Positions 43,217 to 52,034 are shown, counted from the first letter of the stretch. The stretch: 53,249 nt of DNA from an uncultured Bacteroidales bacterium (GCA_900316235.1 ONCC01000030.1:1-53249); one strand, 5' to 3'. Program-made: numbers and translations. The notes: generated by a model not told the origin, from the letters alone.

Positions 43217-44431
43217 TCAAGGTAAGAAGAGGCAGCTGTCGCCATAGCTGAGGAAACGGAACTGGTGGTCGAGGGCGTAGCGGTAGCACTCGTGCCAGCG
43301 GTCGCCAATGAGAGCGGAGACCAGAAGCAGCAGTGTGCTTTTGGGCTGGTGGAAGTTGGTTATCAATCCGTTGATAACTCGATACTGGTAGCCGGGGGCT
43401 ATCATGAGTTGGGTGACACCGTCGAGACGGTCAGTGTCGTGATTTTGCATCCACTGGAGGATGTTGCGGTAGGCGTCGACATAGCCAAGGTTATGGGTGT
43501 CAAGTTCGTATGGGTCCCATTGGCGGACATGCATGTGGTCGAGATGGGGGTTTGTATCGATCTGTATACCAAACCAATAGAGGCTCTCGAGGGTGCGCAC
43601 GGTGGTGGTGCCCACGGCAATGAGCGGACGACCCTGATGATTGATGATGCGACGTAGGTTGTCGGCGGTGACATGCACCGGCTCGACGTGCATCTCGTGC
43701 TCGCCAATGGTGGGTGTGTTTACGGGTTTGAAGGTACCGGCACCCACATGAAGGGTGATATATTCTGTACCAATTCCCTTGTTTTTCAGTGCACTGAATA
43801 CTTCTGGTGTGAAGTGGAGACCTGCCGTTGGGGCGGCCACGGAGCCGTCGTGGTGGGCGTAGACGGTCTGGTAACGGGTGGCGTCGCTGGCCTCGGCCTC
43901 GCGGTGGAGGTAGGGCGGCAGGGGAATGACGCCTGCAGCCTCGATGACTTCGGCGAAACTCTGTCCTCCGGTCCATTCGAGGTCGACAATCCAAGCGTTG
44001 CCCACGGCCTCGCGGCGGGTGGCCGTGAGGGTGGTCTTGGCGGTGCCGAGACTTACGGTCAACGAAAGGGATCCGCCTTTCCACTTCTTGTTGTTGCCGA
44101 TGAAGCAGGTCCAGGTGCAGCGTTCGCGCTGCTCAAAGGCCTGGACGACAGGCATATTGTGGGGTTCGAGGCAGAAGATTTCTATTACGGCACCAGTCTC
44201 TTTGTGAAAGAAGAGGCGGGCATGGATGACCTTGGTGTCGTTGAAGCAGAGTAGGGTGTCGCTAGGCAGCAACGAGGGTAGGTCGTAAAAATGATGTTCG
44301 GAGATAGTGTTCTCCTTGAGACAGAGTAATTTGGAATGGTCGCGCTGTTCTATGGGGAACTTGGCGATGCGCTCGTCGGGCAAGGGGTAGTCGTAGTCGT
44401 CGATGCGGATGTTTTTCAGCTCACTCAGCAT
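43217..44431 (-). CDS. queA: S-adenosylmethionine:tRNA ribosyltransferase-isomerase (queuosine pathway)
   Basis: 404 residues: IRIDDYDYPLPDERIAKFPIEQRDHSKLL, LCFNDTKVIHARLFF, VAAPTAGLHFTPEVFSALKNKGI, LHVGAGTFKPV and NFHQPKSTLLLLVSALIG are QueA landmarks. It moves the ribosyl part of SAM to 7-aminomethyl-7-deazaguanine in tRNA to form epoxyqueuosine. About 50 residues longer than the E. coli enzyme, as usual for the phylum. Its start overlaps pssA by 11 bases. Confidence 0.95.
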   Translation of the reverse strand: MLSELKNIRIDDYDYPLPDERIAKFPIEQRDHSKLLCLKENTISEHHFYDLPSLLPSDTLLCFNDTKVIHARLFFHKETGAVIEIFCLEPHNMPVVQAFEQRERCTWTCFIGNNKKWKGGSLSLTVSLGTAKTTLTATRREAVGNAWIVDLEWTGGQSFAEVIEAAGVIPLPPYLHREAEASDATRYQTVYAHHDGSVAAPTAGLHFTPEVFSALKNKGIGTEYITLHVGAGTFKPVNTPTIGEHEMHVEPVHVTADNLRRIINHQGRPLIAVGTTTVRTLESLYWFGIQIDTNPHLDHMHVRQWDPYELDTHNLGYVDAYRNILQWMQNHDTDRLDGVTQLMIAPGYQYRVINGLITNFHQPKSTLLLLVSALIGDRWHECYRYALDHQFRFLSYGDSCLFLP

Positions 44432-45107
44432 GTTTCTTTTGCGTGATGGCGGAAAGGATGATGTACCACAGGATGATAAGCGAGAGGGCGTACCACTGGC
44501 GGGTGACGCCGATAATCAAAGCGCAGCCGATGAGGAAGATATACTGCACGGCGTTGGACTTCCAACTCATGTCTTTGAAATTGACCTTCAGCGAGAACAT
44601 AGGCATCTCGGAGACCATCAGGATGTTGGTGACGAGGGAGATGATGACGAGGGCGATGGCGAAAGTGATGTTGTTTTCCGGGATACCTTGCCACAAGGCA
44701 AGTCCGACCCATATCAATGCATTGCTGGGTACGGGGAGTCCGAGGAAAGAATGGCTCTGACGAGTATCAAGGTTGAATTTTGCCAAACGGTAGGCTGCAA
44801 AAAGAGGTACGAGTAGCGCTACCAGGGCCAACCACTGCGAGGCGTTATCGCGCAGGAGGTGGAGCAGGATGATTCCCGGAGCCACGCCGCTGGTGACCAC
44901 GTCGGCCAGCGAGTCAAGCTCTTTGCCCAGAGGTGAGGCTACATTCAACAATCGTGCAGCCAATCCATCGAAGAAGTCGAGGAAGATACCGAGGCAAATG
45001 AACAATGCGGCAACCTGTACATTGCCTCTGGCTGCAAAATAGCAGGCAATTACCCCGCAGAGCAGATTGCCGAGGGTGATAAGATTGGGAATTTGGCGTT
45101 TGATCAT
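44421..45107 (-). CDS. pssA: CDP-diacylglycerol-serine O-phosphatidyltransferase
   Basis: 228 residues with 7-8 membrane helices and the complete CDP-alcohol phosphotransferase motif DFLDGLAAR-x8-G-x3-D-x3-D (ending GKELDSLAD). It makes phosphatidylserine, the precursor of phosphatidylethanolamine. No psd decarboxylase is adjacent. It lies 3 bases after the TPR lipoprotein gene and overlaps queA. Confidence 0.95.
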   Translation of the reverse strand: MIKRQIPNLITLGNLLCGVIACYFAARGNVQVAALFICLGIFLDFFDGLAARLLNVASPLGKELDSLADVVTSGVAPGIILLHLLRDNASQWLALVALLVPLFAAYRLAKFNLDTRQSHSFLGLPVPSNALIWVGLALWQGIPENNITFAIALVIISLVTNILMVSEMPMFSLKVNFKDMSWKSNAVQYIFLIGCALIIGVTRQWYALSLIILWYIILSAITQKKHAE

Positions 45108-45110
45108 CGC

Positions 45111-46937
45111 TTACCAAAGCTTGATGATGAGACGGAATTCCTCGTCATCCCAGTATTCACGGAACTCGGTGTCGACAGCGGCTTTGCGCTTGTAGTCGTA
45201 CTTGTCGTCGATGGAGGCCTTGAGGTTCTTGAGACAGTTGGTACGGTCGCCGAGGCGGGCATAGCAGACAGCACGGAGGTAGTTGACGTCGGCGTTCTGG
45301 TCGAGGCAGCAGTTGAGGGTACGGATGGCGGTGTTGGTCTCGTCGTTCATCAGTTGGGCAAAGGCCAAGTTATAGGTGCAGGTGTTGCCTTTGAGGCTCT
45401 TTTGGGCTTCTGCATAGTTGCCACGTTTGAGGTTGAGGATGGGGATGTTGACGTCGGCGTCGGAACTGCCCTGACGTTTGGCTTCCTCAAAGTAGTATTT
45501 GGCCAGTGCATAGTCTTTCTTGGCCAAGAAGAGCAGGCCGGTGTTGTTGAGCACGTCGGGGTTGTGGGGATTGATGTCGCGGGCTACGTTGAGGTAGCGC
45601 TCGGCCTCGTCGATAGAGTCAAGATAGAATGCCACGGCACCGGCGTTGTTCCAGGCTGCCCACTCCTGCGGGTGGTTCTCGGTGGCCCACTTGTAGTATT
45701 TCAGTTTGGTGTCGTAGTTGTAGTTGATATAGGCGGCATACATTAGTTCGTCGAACGAGAGCTTGGCGGGCTGCAGGGAGGCCAGTTTGGCGAGCTCGGG
45801 GTCGGTGCGGCGGGCTTCGCTGTAATAGAGGGCAATCTGGGCACGGCGCAGGTTGGGGAATATCTCTTCGCGCAGTTCCTCGTAGGTCTCGGCCATGTTG
45901 CGAATCATTTGTTCTCGTTTGAGCACGTTTTGTTGGGTTTCGACGATGTTGATGATGGCGTGTTTGTCCTGGATGTCAGAACCCTCAACCATCACCACGA
46001 AGTGTACCCAATCCTCGCCAGCGGCGCGGTTGGTGATGATGAGTTTCTTGAGTTGCTGATATTTGTAGTATTCCACATCCTGCGGTTTTACTTTGGCGCG
46101 TTTGGCCATGACGGTGAGCACTTCATCGAGAAGTTTGTTGAGTTGTGCGGTGGCAACGTCGGCACGGTTTTTCGACACACCCACATTGTCGGTCTCTTCG
46201 CCTTCGGGCGAGGCCCAGCCGGTGATGCTGATTTGTTTGGGCAGGCCTTGCTCGAGCATGATGCGCTTGAGGTTGAGGAAGGTGTTGTAGCAGTCAAACT
46301 TGCGATTCATCTCGAAGTCCCAGTCGAGGTTGGAAGTGCCGTTGAGGAAGTAGATGTCAGCAGTTTCGACGATGCCCTGAGTCTTGTTGTAGTTGATGGG
46401 GGCGATGGAGATGTTGCCTTTGATGTCGACCCAGGAGGAGGTGTTGTTGACGCCGTCGGAGAGGAGAACAGTGGAGAATGTTTGTCCGTTATTGGTATGG
46501 ATGACATCTTCCATGAAACGGGCGTCCTCGTTGGTGTGACTGGCTGAATAGCCTATGGGCGTCAAGGTGACGCGGCCGGTTTCCATGCCGGGTTTGTAGT
46601 CAAACATGTCGCTGTAGGTGAAGCGGCCTCCTTTGGAATAGTTGATGATGGTGCCGTCGCCGTCCACTTTCTCACCCTTGAGGGTCAGGGGTTCCAGTGG
46701 TATGTCGCCACCTTCCCACGAAAAGACGGGCTGGATGAATACAGCACAGCCTTTGTCAAAGTATTTCTCGGGAACCTGACCTGTGAATTTCACCACGACC
46801 TTGTCATCCATGGTTTCCACGGGATTGGGGTTGGCTTGGTAGCGTACTTTGTTGCTTTTGGATTTCATTTTCGACAGTCCGCTGCAGCCGGAGAGCAGCA
46901 CCGTAGCGAGCATCAGGACAAAGAATGTTCTTCTCAT
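45111..46937 (-). CDS. lipoprotein with OmpA-like and TPR domains
   Basis: 608 residues from ATG 46937 (MRRTFFVLMLATVLLSGCSG, lipobox Cys 18); the frame is open upstream but contains no signal there. Residues about 25-190 form an unrecognised beta-rich domain. At about 220-290 an OmpA-like segment (IYFLNGTSNLDWDF ... ISITGWASPEGEETDNVGVSKNRADVATAQL) may touch peptidoglycan, and the rest holds several TPR helices (AAWNNAGAVAFYLDSIDEAERYLNVARDINPHNPDVLNNTGLL). It is probably a periplasmic scaffold anchored in the outer membrane. It resembles in outline, but is not shown to be, the T9SS protein PorE. Confidence 0.78.
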   Translation of the reverse strand: MRRTFFVLMLATVLLSGCSGLSKMKSKSNKVRYQANPNPVETMDDKVVVKFTGQVPEKYFDKGCAVFIQPVFSWEGGDIPLEPLTLKGEKVDGDGTIINYSKGGRFTYSDMFDYKPGMETGRVTLTPIGYSASHTNEDARFMEDVIHTNNGQTFSTVLLSDGVNNTSSWVDIKGNISIAPINYNKTQGIVETADIYFLNGTSNLDWDFEMNRKFDCYNTFLNLKRIMLEQGLPKQISITGWASPEGEETDNVGVSKNRADVATAQLNKLLDEVLTVMAKRAKVKPQDVEYYKYQQLKKLIITNRAAGEDWVHFVVMVEGSDIQDKHAIINIVETQQNVLKREQMIRNMAETYEELREEIFPNLRRAQIALYYSEARRTDPELAKLASLQPAKLSFDELMYAAYINYNYDTKLKYYKWATENHPQEWAAWNNAGAVAFYLDSIDEAERYLNVARDINPHNPDVLNNTGLLFLAKKDYALAKYYFEEAKRQGSSDADVNIPILNLKRGNYAEAQKSLKGNTCTYNLAFAQLMNDETNTAIRTLNCCLDQNADVNYLRAVCYARLGDRTNCLKNLKASIDDKYDYKRKAAVDTEFREYWDDEEFRLIIKLW

Positions 46938-47024
46938 TTTTATACTAATATTCTGTTTATATACATATTCTATTAGACACATAAGCAGGATTTTACCTAT
47001 TCTTTGTGTCCGCTGTTTAACTTG

Positions 47025-47032
47025 CAAATATA
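47025..47032 (-). promoter_or_regulatory. -7 box TATATTTG of the TPR lipoprotein gene
   Basis: An exact TAnnTTTG match on the minus strand 88 bases upstream of the ATG 46937; the leader would be about 80 bases. No clear -33 box (poly-A/T region). Confidence 0.6.
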
Positions 47033-47092
47033 AACTTTTTTTTTGGTTTGAAGAAAAAAACTGAGAAAAAGTTTTTTTATAGTGTTGTGGAA

Positions 47093-49903
47093 TCAGAGGG
47101 AGGAAGGGCAGAAGTTTTTTACGGGACAGAAGCGGCAGGCCTCTTTTGTCGGGGTGGCGCGGAATGGGATGTCGGGATTCATCAAGTCGCTTATTTTTTC
47201 GTGCAGGAGTTCTTCGAAGCGGTCCAGTTTCTCCGGTGTGATAGCCTCGGGGTCGTTGCCGTCGCCAATATCCCAGGTGGCCAGTTTGACATCCGAACGC
47301 ATGTTGCGCAAGGGGTAGATGCCTGATTTGATGAGGGGGTCGGAAGGATGGTTATTGCGGAAGTATAGCAGGGTATACCACATCAACTGAAGCCATTTCC
47401 CGGGCATTCTTTCGTCACGGTCATTGTAGGTGATTTCTTTTTTATCAAGGCGTCCGGTCTTGTAGTCGATGATGCGCAGGCATCCGTTGTGTTCGTCCAC
47501 TCGGTCTATCGTTCCTTTCAGTTCGACCCCTGGGAGGATGGAATAGCGGTTGCTGTCGTTTTCCACAGCTTTGATAATTAGTTTTTCTCCATGCTCCAGT
47601 CGTGCCTTTTCCTGCTCCAGGATGTGGCGTAGTTGTGATTCGGCTACCGAGTAGAGGAAACGATTGCGACCCTCGGTGTTTCGCCCGCCAGAGTAGAGCT
47701 TCTCAAAAGCATCAGACATCAGTGCGGGTAGTTCCTCAAGAGCCTTCGCCAGCATCTCGGCTGTCAGTGGCTGGTTTAGGAGTCCGGAATAGACTTTCTC
47801 TAGAACACTGTGAATGGAACTTCCCAGTTGTGAGGCATCGAGGTCTTCATCTATACTTTCGACTTCATTGACTTTCATCACGCGGGAATAGAAGTATTTC
47901 ATCGGACAGTCGACGTAGTCGCAGAAACTGGTGGGAGACAGACCGTGCTTGCCCATGGTGGCGAGGCGTTGCATGATAAGGGAGGTCTTTTCTACTTCCT
48001 GCCGTGGTGTGATGTCGGTGAGACTGGTGTCGGCTTTGACGGCAATATGATGGGTTTTGATGCCGAAAGAAGGGGTTAGCTCGCATTCTACCTGTCCTAT
48101 GAATCGGCTGGCTTCGCCTTTCCCCATGCCATCGCTTTCGGAACTGAAGAGCAGATAGACTTCGTCGGCTCGTTGAAGTAAGCGGTAAAAGTTGTAAGCA
48201 TAAACGCTGTCCTTCTCCACATAGGTCGGTAGGCCTTTCTGTCTCTTAAGGTAGAATGGGATGAGAGTATTCTCGCTTCGGCCTGCAGGCAAGATGCCTT
48301 CGTTGGCCGAGAGGAGTATGACGCGCTTGAAGTCGAGGTTGCGAGTCTCCAGCATACCGAGAATCTGCAGTCCCATGAGGGGCTCGCCAATGAGTGAAAT
48401 AGAGTGTCGGCTGGCAATGCGGCTGTAGATTTTTTCCAGGGTATTGATGTTTTCCACGGTATCGGGGTAGGTTCCCAACAACTCATCCAGGTTGTCGAGA
48501 ATTTCGGCCAGGCTCCCCAAGGACTGCTTTTCTTTGGGATTTTTCTCTAGAAGGTCACTATTTGCAATGAGGGATGCTAGTTGTCGCAATAGAGACAGGT
48601 TGCCGTCGGGAGACGGTGCCTCTTCGGGGAAGAGGAATGATATTAATTCGGGGTTGGTGATACCTGCCTTTTTTAGTGTGTCTATAATACTTTCAGTATT
48701 ACATCGGATGAGGTTTTCGCTCCTCATCACTCTCTCCAGTTTCCGCCGCAGATTGGGCGCTTCAAGCAGACGGCATACAAAACGGTCGGAGAGTATCTCC
48801 ATAACGTCGTTGTGATAGTAGCCACGACTGGTGTGCTGTCGATAGAGGGAAAAGACCTTTATCGCCAGCGCGTGTACCATGCTGTCTGCATAGGCATAGC
48901 CCATGGTGATATTGACGTTATACGCCATCCCGATGTCGGGGAGGGCGTTGAGGGTGGGGATAAGAAGTTTTTCGTCGGCCAGAACCACGGCGGTGCTTTC
49001 GGCTTCTTTGGGGGTGAGCCATTCGGGATGTTTAGACAATAGCTGTCCGGCAAATTTGCATTGCAGGATATTTTCCGGACAGTCTATGATCGTGATTTCT
49101 TTGGGATGAGTGTTGAAGTGTGACGGGCCCTCGGGCTTCAGTTCAGGGAAGGTTTCCATGTGCTTCTTGAGGAAGCGCCCAGCCTCTTCTTCTTGGCTGG
49201 GTTCCAGATAGTAAACGTCATTGTCGGCCAGCAGGTGGCCGATGCCGCGGCGTACATACTCGCCGATGATTCTCTCCTCGCATTTCGACAAAGCATTGAA
49301 GCCAATGAAATAGATGGCACTAAAGGAATTGTTGTTCGCCTTTTCAGCAATACTTTCAGCCACTAGTCGGTAGGCCATACCGCTGTAGGCTTGCTTTTTT
49401 CTCAATAGTTTCTCCCGTAGGCGGGTATAATATTGGTATAGGGAGCGGTAAAAATCCAGATATTTTTTTTGGAACTCCGTGAGAGGTGTTCCCGTGATGT
49501 CCCATTCTCCGATTTCTTTTAGGGAGTGCAGGTTGTCGAAGATTTCCTCAGGGTTGACCATGTATTGGTCAATCTCCGAGAAGTCGCCTATCATCAAGTC
49601 GCCGAAAGAGATGAAATCCTCGAAGGTCTGGTATTTACGCTCGTTTCCGCCCAATTCCACATGAATTTGATAGAGTTCGAATAAAAGGAACTCTTTGGAC
49701 ACAATCTCTAGTCCCCCTAGTTGTGAAATCAATTCGTCGATGGTCATGATTTGGGGGAGGAAGGTGGCCTTTCCAAGGGTGTCGAATTGCTTGATGAAGA
49801 AACGTTTCGAGCGGTTGTTGTTGAACACCACCAGCACTTGGTCGGTATCTTGTGGATGCTCGTTGACAATCCGGAGGGCTATCTGTTTGAGGAAAGTGTC
49901 CAT
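47093..49903 (-). CDS. AddB-like PD-(D/E)XK exonuclease/helicase-family protein
   Basis: 936 residues. The inactive-helicase-like N-terminal part begins VLVVFNNNRSKRFFIKQF. The middle has ISLIGEPLMGLQILGMLETRNLDFKRVILLSANEGILP (UvrD-like motif). The C-terminal nuclease has GTIDRVDEHNGCLRIIDYKTGRLDKKE (core D...DYK). Four cysteines typical of the 4Fe-4S nuclease cluster are seen: SFCDYVDCPMKYFY before, and ACRFCPVKNFC at the end. AddAB processes DNA ends for recombination. addA is not in the window. It overlaps the nucleotidyltransferase gene by 25 bases. Confidence 0.88.
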   Translation of the reverse strand: MDTFLKQIALRIVNEHPQDTDQVLVVFNNNRSKRFFIKQFDTLGKATFLPQIMTIDELISQLGGLEIVSKEFLLFELYQIHVELGGNERKYQTFEDFISFGDLMIGDFSEIDQYMVNPEEIFDNLHSLKEIGEWDITGTPLTEFQKKYLDFYRSLYQYYTRLREKLLRKKQAYSGMAYRLVAESIAEKANNNSFSAIYFIGFNALSKCEERIIGEYVRRGIGHLLADNDVYYLEPSQEEEAGRFLKKHMETFPELKPEGPSHFNTHPKEITIIDCPENILQCKFAGQLLSKHPEWLTPKEAESTAVVLADEKLLIPTLNALPDIGMAYNVNITMGYAYADSMVHALAIKVFSLYRQHTSRGYYHNDVMEILSDRFVCRLLEAPNLRRKLERVMRSENLIRCNTESIIDTLKKAGITNPELISFLFPEEAPSPDGNLSLLRQLASLIANSDLLEKNPKEKQSLGSLAEILDNLDELLGTYPDTVENINTLEKIYSRIASRHSISLIGEPLMGLQILGMLETRNLDFKRVILLSANEGILPAGRSENTLIPFYLKRQKGLPTYVEKDSVYAYNFYRLLQRADEVYLLFSSESDGMGKGEASRFIGQVECELTPSFGIKTHHIAVKADTSLTDITPRQEVEKTSLIMQRLATMGKHGLSPTSFCDYVDCPMKYFYSRVMKVNEVESIDEDLDASQLGSSIHSVLEKVYSGLLNQPLTAEMLAKALEELPALMSDAFEKLYSGGRNTEGRNRFLYSVAESQLRHILEQEKARLEHGEKLIIKAVENDSNRYSILPGVELKGTIDRVDEHNGCLRIIDYKTGRLDKKEITYNDRDERMPGKWLQLMWYTLLYFRNNHPSDPLIKSGIYPLRNMRSDVKLATWDIGDGNDPEAITPEKLDRFEELLHEKISDLMNPDIPFRATPTKEACRFCPVKNFCPSSL

Positions 49904-50565
49904 TGTCTTGCTTTTTCAAGGGTTTCAGGTTTCCCTACGTCGAGCCAGTGGTCGGCAGAGTGGATATAGGCGCCGATTCGGTGTTTGTCGCTGCTCAGTC
50001 GTATATATTCGTCAATAATGGGATAGGGGTGGTCTGCTTTCGGAAGGAGGTTGAATAATTCAGGCGAGATTACGGAGATGCCGCTGAAAGCCAATCCGTT
50101 CTCTGCACGGCCAATAAGGGAACCCTCGTCGGTGAATGCCAGCAACCGTTTGGTGTTGCGCCGGCTTACGCATAGTGTCACCAGGTTCCCTTGTTGTTTG
50201 TGGAAAATCTCCACCTCACGCAGGTTAATGTCAGAGAGGATGTCCACATTATGCACTAACACATTCTCCTTTCTAGAGAATAGTGGTGCGGCATGTTTCA
50301 GTCCGCCACCGGTGTCGAGCAACGACGAGCGTTCGTCGCTGATGTCTATCGTGGATTGCCATGGGTGGTTATGGATAAAATCAATGACTTTGTCGGCAAA
50401 GTGGTGTACGTTAACCACTATATGTTCTATGCCGGTCTCCTCTAGTCGGTGGATGGCCAATTCCAACAATGTGGTGCCGTCTACCTCCACCAGAGCCTTG
50501 GGTCTATCATCGGTCAGAGGCCTCAGACGTGTTCCTAATCCTGCAGCCAAAATAAATCCTTCCAT
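49879..50565 (-). CDS. sugar-phosphate nucleotidyltransferase (MurU/HddC-like)
   Basis: 228 residues starting with FILAAGLGTRLRPLTDDRPKALVEVDGTTLLELAIHRL, the full nucleotide-binding signature, then VNVHHFADKVIDFI, DTGGGLKHAAPLF and LVHNVDILSDINL. The closing VGKPETLEKA is typical. It makes an NDP-sugar from a sugar-1-phosphate; likely candidates are NDP-MurNAc (as MurU), GDP-mannose or a heptose, but the substrate cannot be fixed. In Bacteroidota it is often near a kinase of the MurNAc/HddA type, not present here. Confidence 0.85.
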   Translation of the reverse strand: MEGFILAAGLGTRLRPLTDDRPKALVEVDGTTLLELAIHRLEETGIEHIVVNVHHFADKVIDFIHNHPWQSTIDISDERSSLLDTGGGLKHAAPLFSRKENVLVHNVDILSDINLREVEIFHKQQGNLVTLCVSRRNTKRLLAFTDEGSLIGRAENGLAFSGISVISPELFNLLPKADHPYPIIDEYIRLSSDKHRIGAYIHSADHWLDVGKPETLEKARQWTLSSNR

Positions 50566-50600
50566 ATAGCAAATAACGCGTTATGGAAGGATTTATTGTG

Positions 50601-50992
50601 TGGAGCTGGGCGGACTCGAACCGCCGTCCAGACAGGTGACAAACCTGCTTTCTACATGCTTATCCAGTGGTTGGTTGTCGGGGTGGCTCCGGACATCGGC
50701 ACCCAAGGCCACCCGTAGTCTCTAAATTTTCGCCCGCAGGTAGAGACGTCGTGCGAGCTATCCCGTCTTTATGAGCACCTCCGTATCAGCAGCCGACGGT
50801 CGGGGCGGCTGGGAGATGTCCCGTTCCCGCGCCTTGCGCGGGAATTAAGCCGAACTTACTGTGCTTCGGTTAGGCAGCGAGAGCGTAGTTGTTTTCGCCA
50901 ATTATCTTTTTGCATCTGTGGTTAAGGCTTCTGGTGCGTCAGCCTGCATGCTTACAAATCCATCATCCCTGCTGTCAAAACCAAGCAGCCCC
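50601..50992 (-). ncRNA. ssrA: transfer-messenger RNA (tmRNA)
   Basis: 392 bases on the minus strand. The tRNA-like ends pair (5' GGGGCTG with 3' CAGCTCC, discriminator A at 50601). The 3' T arm GGACGGCGGTTCGAGTCCG is clear. The tag frame at 50899-50870 encodes GENNYALAA and a TAA stop. GC-rich pseudoknot segments follow (for example CCCGCGCAAGGCGCGGG). It releases stalled ribosomes with SmpB and tags the unfinished protein. CCA is not encoded. Confidence 0.97.
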
Positions 50993-51038
50993 GGATAACA
51001 AAACAGCGCTCGTTGTGAGTGCTGTTTCTGAATTTGTT

Positions 51039-51116
51039 TGGCGGTCCGGACGAGACTCGAACTCGCGACCCCATGCGTGACAGGCATGTATTCTAACCAA
51101 ACTGAACTACCGGACC
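51039..51116 (-). tRNA. tRNA-Asp (anticodon GTC)
   Basis: Acceptor GGTCCGG with CCGGACC, anticodon stem CATGC/GCATG around CTGTCAC (anticodon GTC), T arm GCGAG-TTCGAGT-CTCGT, discriminator G at 51042, followed by an encoded CCA (51041-51039). tRNA-Arg at 29539 has no encoded CCA. A good promoter lies 45 bases upstream. Confidence 0.96.
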
Positions 51117-51160
51117 AATCCTTGTTTTTCAACTTGAGCTTCCTATCTTGAAAGCGGGTG

Positions 51161-51191
51161 CAAAAGTACGAACATTTTTAATACTGGCAAA
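51161..51191 (-). promoter_or_regulatory. tRNA-Asp promoter (TTTG-N19-TACTTTTG)
   Basis: On the minus strand TTTG (51188-51191), 19 bases, TACTTTTG (51161-51168), a full consensus match; it may also drive the tmRNA downstream. Confidence 0.8.
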
Positions 51192-51200
51192 ATTTTTTTA

Positions 51201-51234
51201 AGTAAAAAGTGAAAGGTAAAAAGTGAAAAGTTGA
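51201..51234 (+). repeat. AAAAGTGAAAGGTAAAAAGTGAAAAG intergenic repeat
   Basis: Imperfect AAAAGTGAAAGGT / AAAAAGTGAAAAGTTG units upstream of the tRNA-Asp promoter, like the tract inside birA. Confidence 0.65.
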
Positions 51235-51284
51235 TTGTCAGCATGTTATGTTTTTAAAATTTTTTATTGGAACGGTGAATTCCT

Positions 51285-51415
51285 CGAATTAAACGAAGCT
51301 ACGCAGGCTAATTTTTTCATTTTTTTAGCTAATTACTCGAATGCTTTCGCAAGTGCGGATTGCGTAGCTTAGAGTAATTCGCTTGCAATCGGACTGCGTA
51401 GCTTCGTTTAATTCG
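51285..51415. repeat. compound inverted repeat (TGCGTAGCTTCGTTTAATTCG family)
   Basis: A 22-bp arm at 51285-51306 is the exact reverse complement of 51394-51415. Between them is an imperfect second unit (51346-51371, GCTTTCGCAAG..GCGTAGCTT) that resembles the right arm as a direct repeat. Together with the repeat at 51201 it fills the gene-free 51117-51434; no gene is seen there. Confidence 0.8.
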
Positions 51416-51433
51416 TTTAATTTGCTGTTGTAC

Positions 51434-51464
51434 AAAGAAAAGAGAGACCTTTTTTGGTCTCTCT
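51434..51464 (-). terminator. terminator of the interrupted tRNA gene
   Basis: Minus strand: AGAGAGACC - AAAAAA - GGTCTCTCT followed by TTTCTTT. It lies 5 bases after the 3' end of the tRNA fragment at 51470-51506. Confidence 0.75.
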
Positions 51465-51468
51465 TTAG

Positions 51469-51506
51469 GGTGGGAGGTGGGGCTCGAACCCACGAGAAAA
51501 CTCCGT
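51469..51506 (-). other. 3' tRNA fragment (T arm and acceptor), candidate attachment site
   Basis: On the minus strand a small variable-arm hairpin (GAG/CTC), a T arm GTGGG-TTCGAGC-CCCAC, a 7-base acceptor strand CTCCCAC and one more C, then the terminator. No 5' half, D arm or fitting anticodon stem exists to the right. This is the pattern left at one end when an integrase uses a tRNA 3' end as attB; the intact tRNA would be at the other end of the element. The isotype cannot be fixed. Confidence 0.6.
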
Positions 51507-51613
51507 GACACTTGCAGCTCCTTTTGTTGCTGGTTGACAGCTGTTTGAGGGTTGATATTTTTGTTAATTTTCACGTTTTTCGTTGTAAAGCCGTTGTAAT
51601 TCGGGGTCTTAGG

Positions 51614-52027
51614 TCACTTTATGCAGGTATTTGTACCATAGTTCGTTAGAGTGTGTCGGGGCTCGAACCGCCCTGTGTTAAAATTAATGTCAGATGGCAT
51701 CCCGACCAGAACAGGCTCGTAGTTGCGCAAAATATGTATCAGGGAGAGCATCCTGTCCAAATAAGCCGACATCAAGGGAGAATTCATGCCACCACGTTGG
51801 TTGACGGGGTTGGAGGCATCATCGTAGAGATAGAAACAGTCTTCCCGGACAGAATCCTCATAAGGAGCAGCGCACGAATCCACCATCAGCTTCCAGGACA
51901 GATGAGAACGAGGGGGCGGTGTGCAGGCATATATGACAGAATAGTTCCTATTCTTTAAAATAATAACCCTATCCTCCCGGCAAACCAAATAAGGAAAACA
52001 TTCTCTGAAATAGTAGTAATTTGACAT
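51614..52027 (-). CDS. hypothetical protein beside the phage-type repressor
   Basis: 137 residues from ATG 52027, 7 bases after the repressor stop on the same strand. Rich in Tyr, Arg and Cys (SNYYYFRECFPYLVCREDRVIILKNRNYSVIY; EDCFYLYDDASNP). No domain is recognised. Composition is AT-richer than core genes. It may be a small accessory protein of the element, or the frame may be partly spurious near its end, where it runs into non-coding DNA. Confidence 0.5.
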   Translation of the reverse strand: MSNYYYFRECFPYLVCREDRVIILKNRNYSVIYACTPPPRSHLSWKLMVDSCAAPYEDSVREDCFYLYDDASNPVNQRGGMNSPLMSAYLDRMLSLIHILRNYEPVLVGMPSDINFNTGRFEPRHTLTNYGTNTCIK

Positions 52028-52034
52028 AAAGTTG

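Noticed and set aside
45111..46937. Assignment of the TPR/OmpA lipoprotein as T9SS protein PorE
   Set aside because: Domain order (OmpA-like before TPR) and the missing beta-propeller do not fit PorE.
47045..47092. AAAAAAACT...AGTTTTTTT stem after addB, possible terminator
   Set aside because: The stem is almost only A-T pairs; it is equally well explained by AT-rich spacer.
51329..51574. 81-codon minus-strand frame covering the tRNA fragment and terminator
   Set aside because: It crosses tRNA and terminator DNA and the inverted repeat; the peptide has no features.
51655..51671. Second T-arm-like sequence GGGGCTCGAACC within the 137-residue hypothetical gene
   Set aside because: It shares 12 bases with the tRNA fragment but the flanks do not form a 5-bp T stem with the TTCGA loop in register, and no acceptor follows. 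Probably chance, though a minor duplicated core cannot be excluded.
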